NCBI RefSeq assembly: GCF_004349235.1
Contig: NZ_SMKY01000037.1
Location: 1 to 46,004 of the forward strand
Direction: 5' to 3'
Source: Actinomadura darangshiensis
GTDB taxonomy: Bacteria; Actinomycetota; Actinomycetes; Streptosporangiales; Streptosporangiaceae
Length of the DNA stretch: 46,004 nucleotides
Every line of letters begins with the position of its first letter. Position 1 is the stretch's first letter. The notes below the pieces were generated by a model. It ran no database searches and was not told the DNA's origin. It saw only the letters and a list, made by a program, of their open reading frames with translations. The position numbers were made by a program, and so were the translations under genes. This document shows positions 45,329 to 46,004 of this stretch, piece after piece.

Positions 45329-45983
45329 GGCGCCACATGCCGCGGCGTTCCAGGTGCGCGACGAGCAGCTCCCCGGCATGGACGATGTGGGCGCGCATCT
45401 CGGCCGCGGCCCCCTGCGCGTCGCCGTCCCGGAGCGCCGCCAGGATCCGCGCGTGGTCGCCGACGGCGAGGCCCGGCCAGTCGGCGAGCCGCCCGTAGAG
45501 GCCGCGCGGGACGTAGCGCGCGGCCGTCCCGAGCGACCAGGCGAGCTTCGGGGAGCCGGCGGCCAGGTTGATCTCCCGGTGGAAGAGGTGGTTGCCGTCC
45601 TCGACGAGATCGGGGCGGCGCGCCCGCATGGCACGTTCCATCGTCTGGTGGAGGGCGTCCAGCTCCCGCAGGGCGGCGAGGCCGAACCGGGGCACCGCGC
45701 GGGCCGCCAGCTCGGCGGCGATGCCCGCCTGCACCCAGAACAGATCCTGGACGTCCCGTTTCGACAGCGGCGCGACGACGAACCCGCGCCTCGGCTCCAG
45801 GACGACGAAGCCTTCGCTGCGCAATGACTTCAGCGCCTCCCGGACGGGTGTGACGCTGATGCCGAACTCCAGGGCCAGCCGTTCCAGCCGCAGGTAGTCG
45901 CCGGGCCGGACCCGGCCGTCCATGATCAGCTCGCGGATGCGGGCGGCGGCCTCGTCGCTCAGCTGGAGCCGGGTGCCGAGCAC
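45309..45983 (-). CDS. GntR-family regulator, FCD subfamily
   Basis: 224 residues. N-terminal winged helix (about 8-72: L-A-L-E-F-G-I-S-V-T-P-V-R-E-A-L-K-S-L-R-S-E-G-F-V, E-P-R-R-G-F-V-V). The C-terminal FCD domain has possible metal-binding His 135 (L-F-H-R-E-I-N), His 177 (D-H-A-R-I-L) and His 199 (R-A-H-I). GTG start at 45983 with GAGGCGG upstream, so the gene is complete. Target and ligand unknown; FCD regulators usually respond to carboxylic acids. Its 3' end holds the tetR promoter. Confidence 0.9.
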   Translation of the reverse strand: MLGTRLQLSDEAAARIRELIMDGRVRPGDYLRLERLALEFGISVTPVREALKSLRSEGFVVLEPRRGFVVAPLSKRDVQDLFWVQAGIAAELAARAVPRFGLAALRELDALHQTMERAMRARRPDLVEDGNHLFHREINLAAGSPKLAWSLGTAARYVPRGLYGRLADWPGLAVGDHARILAALRDGDAQGAAAEMRAHIVHAGELLVAHLERRGMWRLDEVSD

Positions 45984-46004
45984 CCGCCTCGGCGGGGGGA
46001 GGGG

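Overview
The window is chromosomal DNA of a high-GC actinomycete, with strong G/C at third codon positions throughout. Gene content (XRE/DUF397 regulators, a complete mce operon, an actinobacterial tRNA-Trp/secE/nusG/rplKA/rplJL/rpoBC block, many GTG/TTG starts and GTGA/ATGA overlaps) suggests a filamentous actinomycete of the Streptosporangiales/Thermomonosporaceae type (Actinomadura-like). The genus is an inference. No insertion sequence, prophage, CRISPR array or rRNA gene was seen.

Layout. (1) 1-2.3 kb: three tandem DUF397 genes behind an XRE/DUF5753 regulator, divergent from a small HATPase protein with a coupled partner. A long inverted repeat lies between the two arms. (2) 2.4-6.4 kb: a small two-helix membrane protein and a large DUF4132 protein whose C-terminus is broken by an apparent one-base frameshift. 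(3) 6.5-8.9 kb: an ABC drug-efflux-type operon (ATPase, permease, MerR regulator) behind a nested palindromic MerR-type promoter and an apparently leaderless start. (4) 9.0-16.6 kb: rpoC and rpoB, both on the minus strand and both starting with TTG. (5) 17-28.7 kb: a ten-gene mce lipid importer operon (mkl ATPase, two YrbE permeases, MceA-F, two Mce-associated proteins). (6) 29.3-38 kb: rplL, rplJ with an attenuator-like leader, two LppX/LprG-type lipoproteins, a secreted protein coupled to an acyl-CoA synthetase-like enzyme, rplA, rplK, nusG, secE and tRNA-Trp. (7) 38-46 kb: an aminotransferase, a SigE-family sigma factor with a membrane partner, a Lys/Pro-repeat secreted protein, an adenosine deaminase, a TetR-controlled MFS exporter and a GntR/FCD regulator.

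How it fits together. The classical tRNA-Trp-secE-nusG-rplKA...rplJL...rpoBC run is split by genes with a lipid theme: acyl activation, LppX-type lipid-binding lipoproteins and the whole Mce importer. In Mycobacterium tuberculosis the orphan ATPase gene mkl lies between rplL and rpoB, so the arrangement here may show an older state in which mkl heads its own mce operon. Three accessory loci (XRE/HATPase, MerR/ABC, TetR/MFS) carry readable operators at or next to their promoters. The points most worth checking are the RpoB rifampicin-pocket substitutions, the DUF4132 frameshift, the position of the mce operon, a G7-CGA-C6 palindromic repeat present twice, and the operator pairs.
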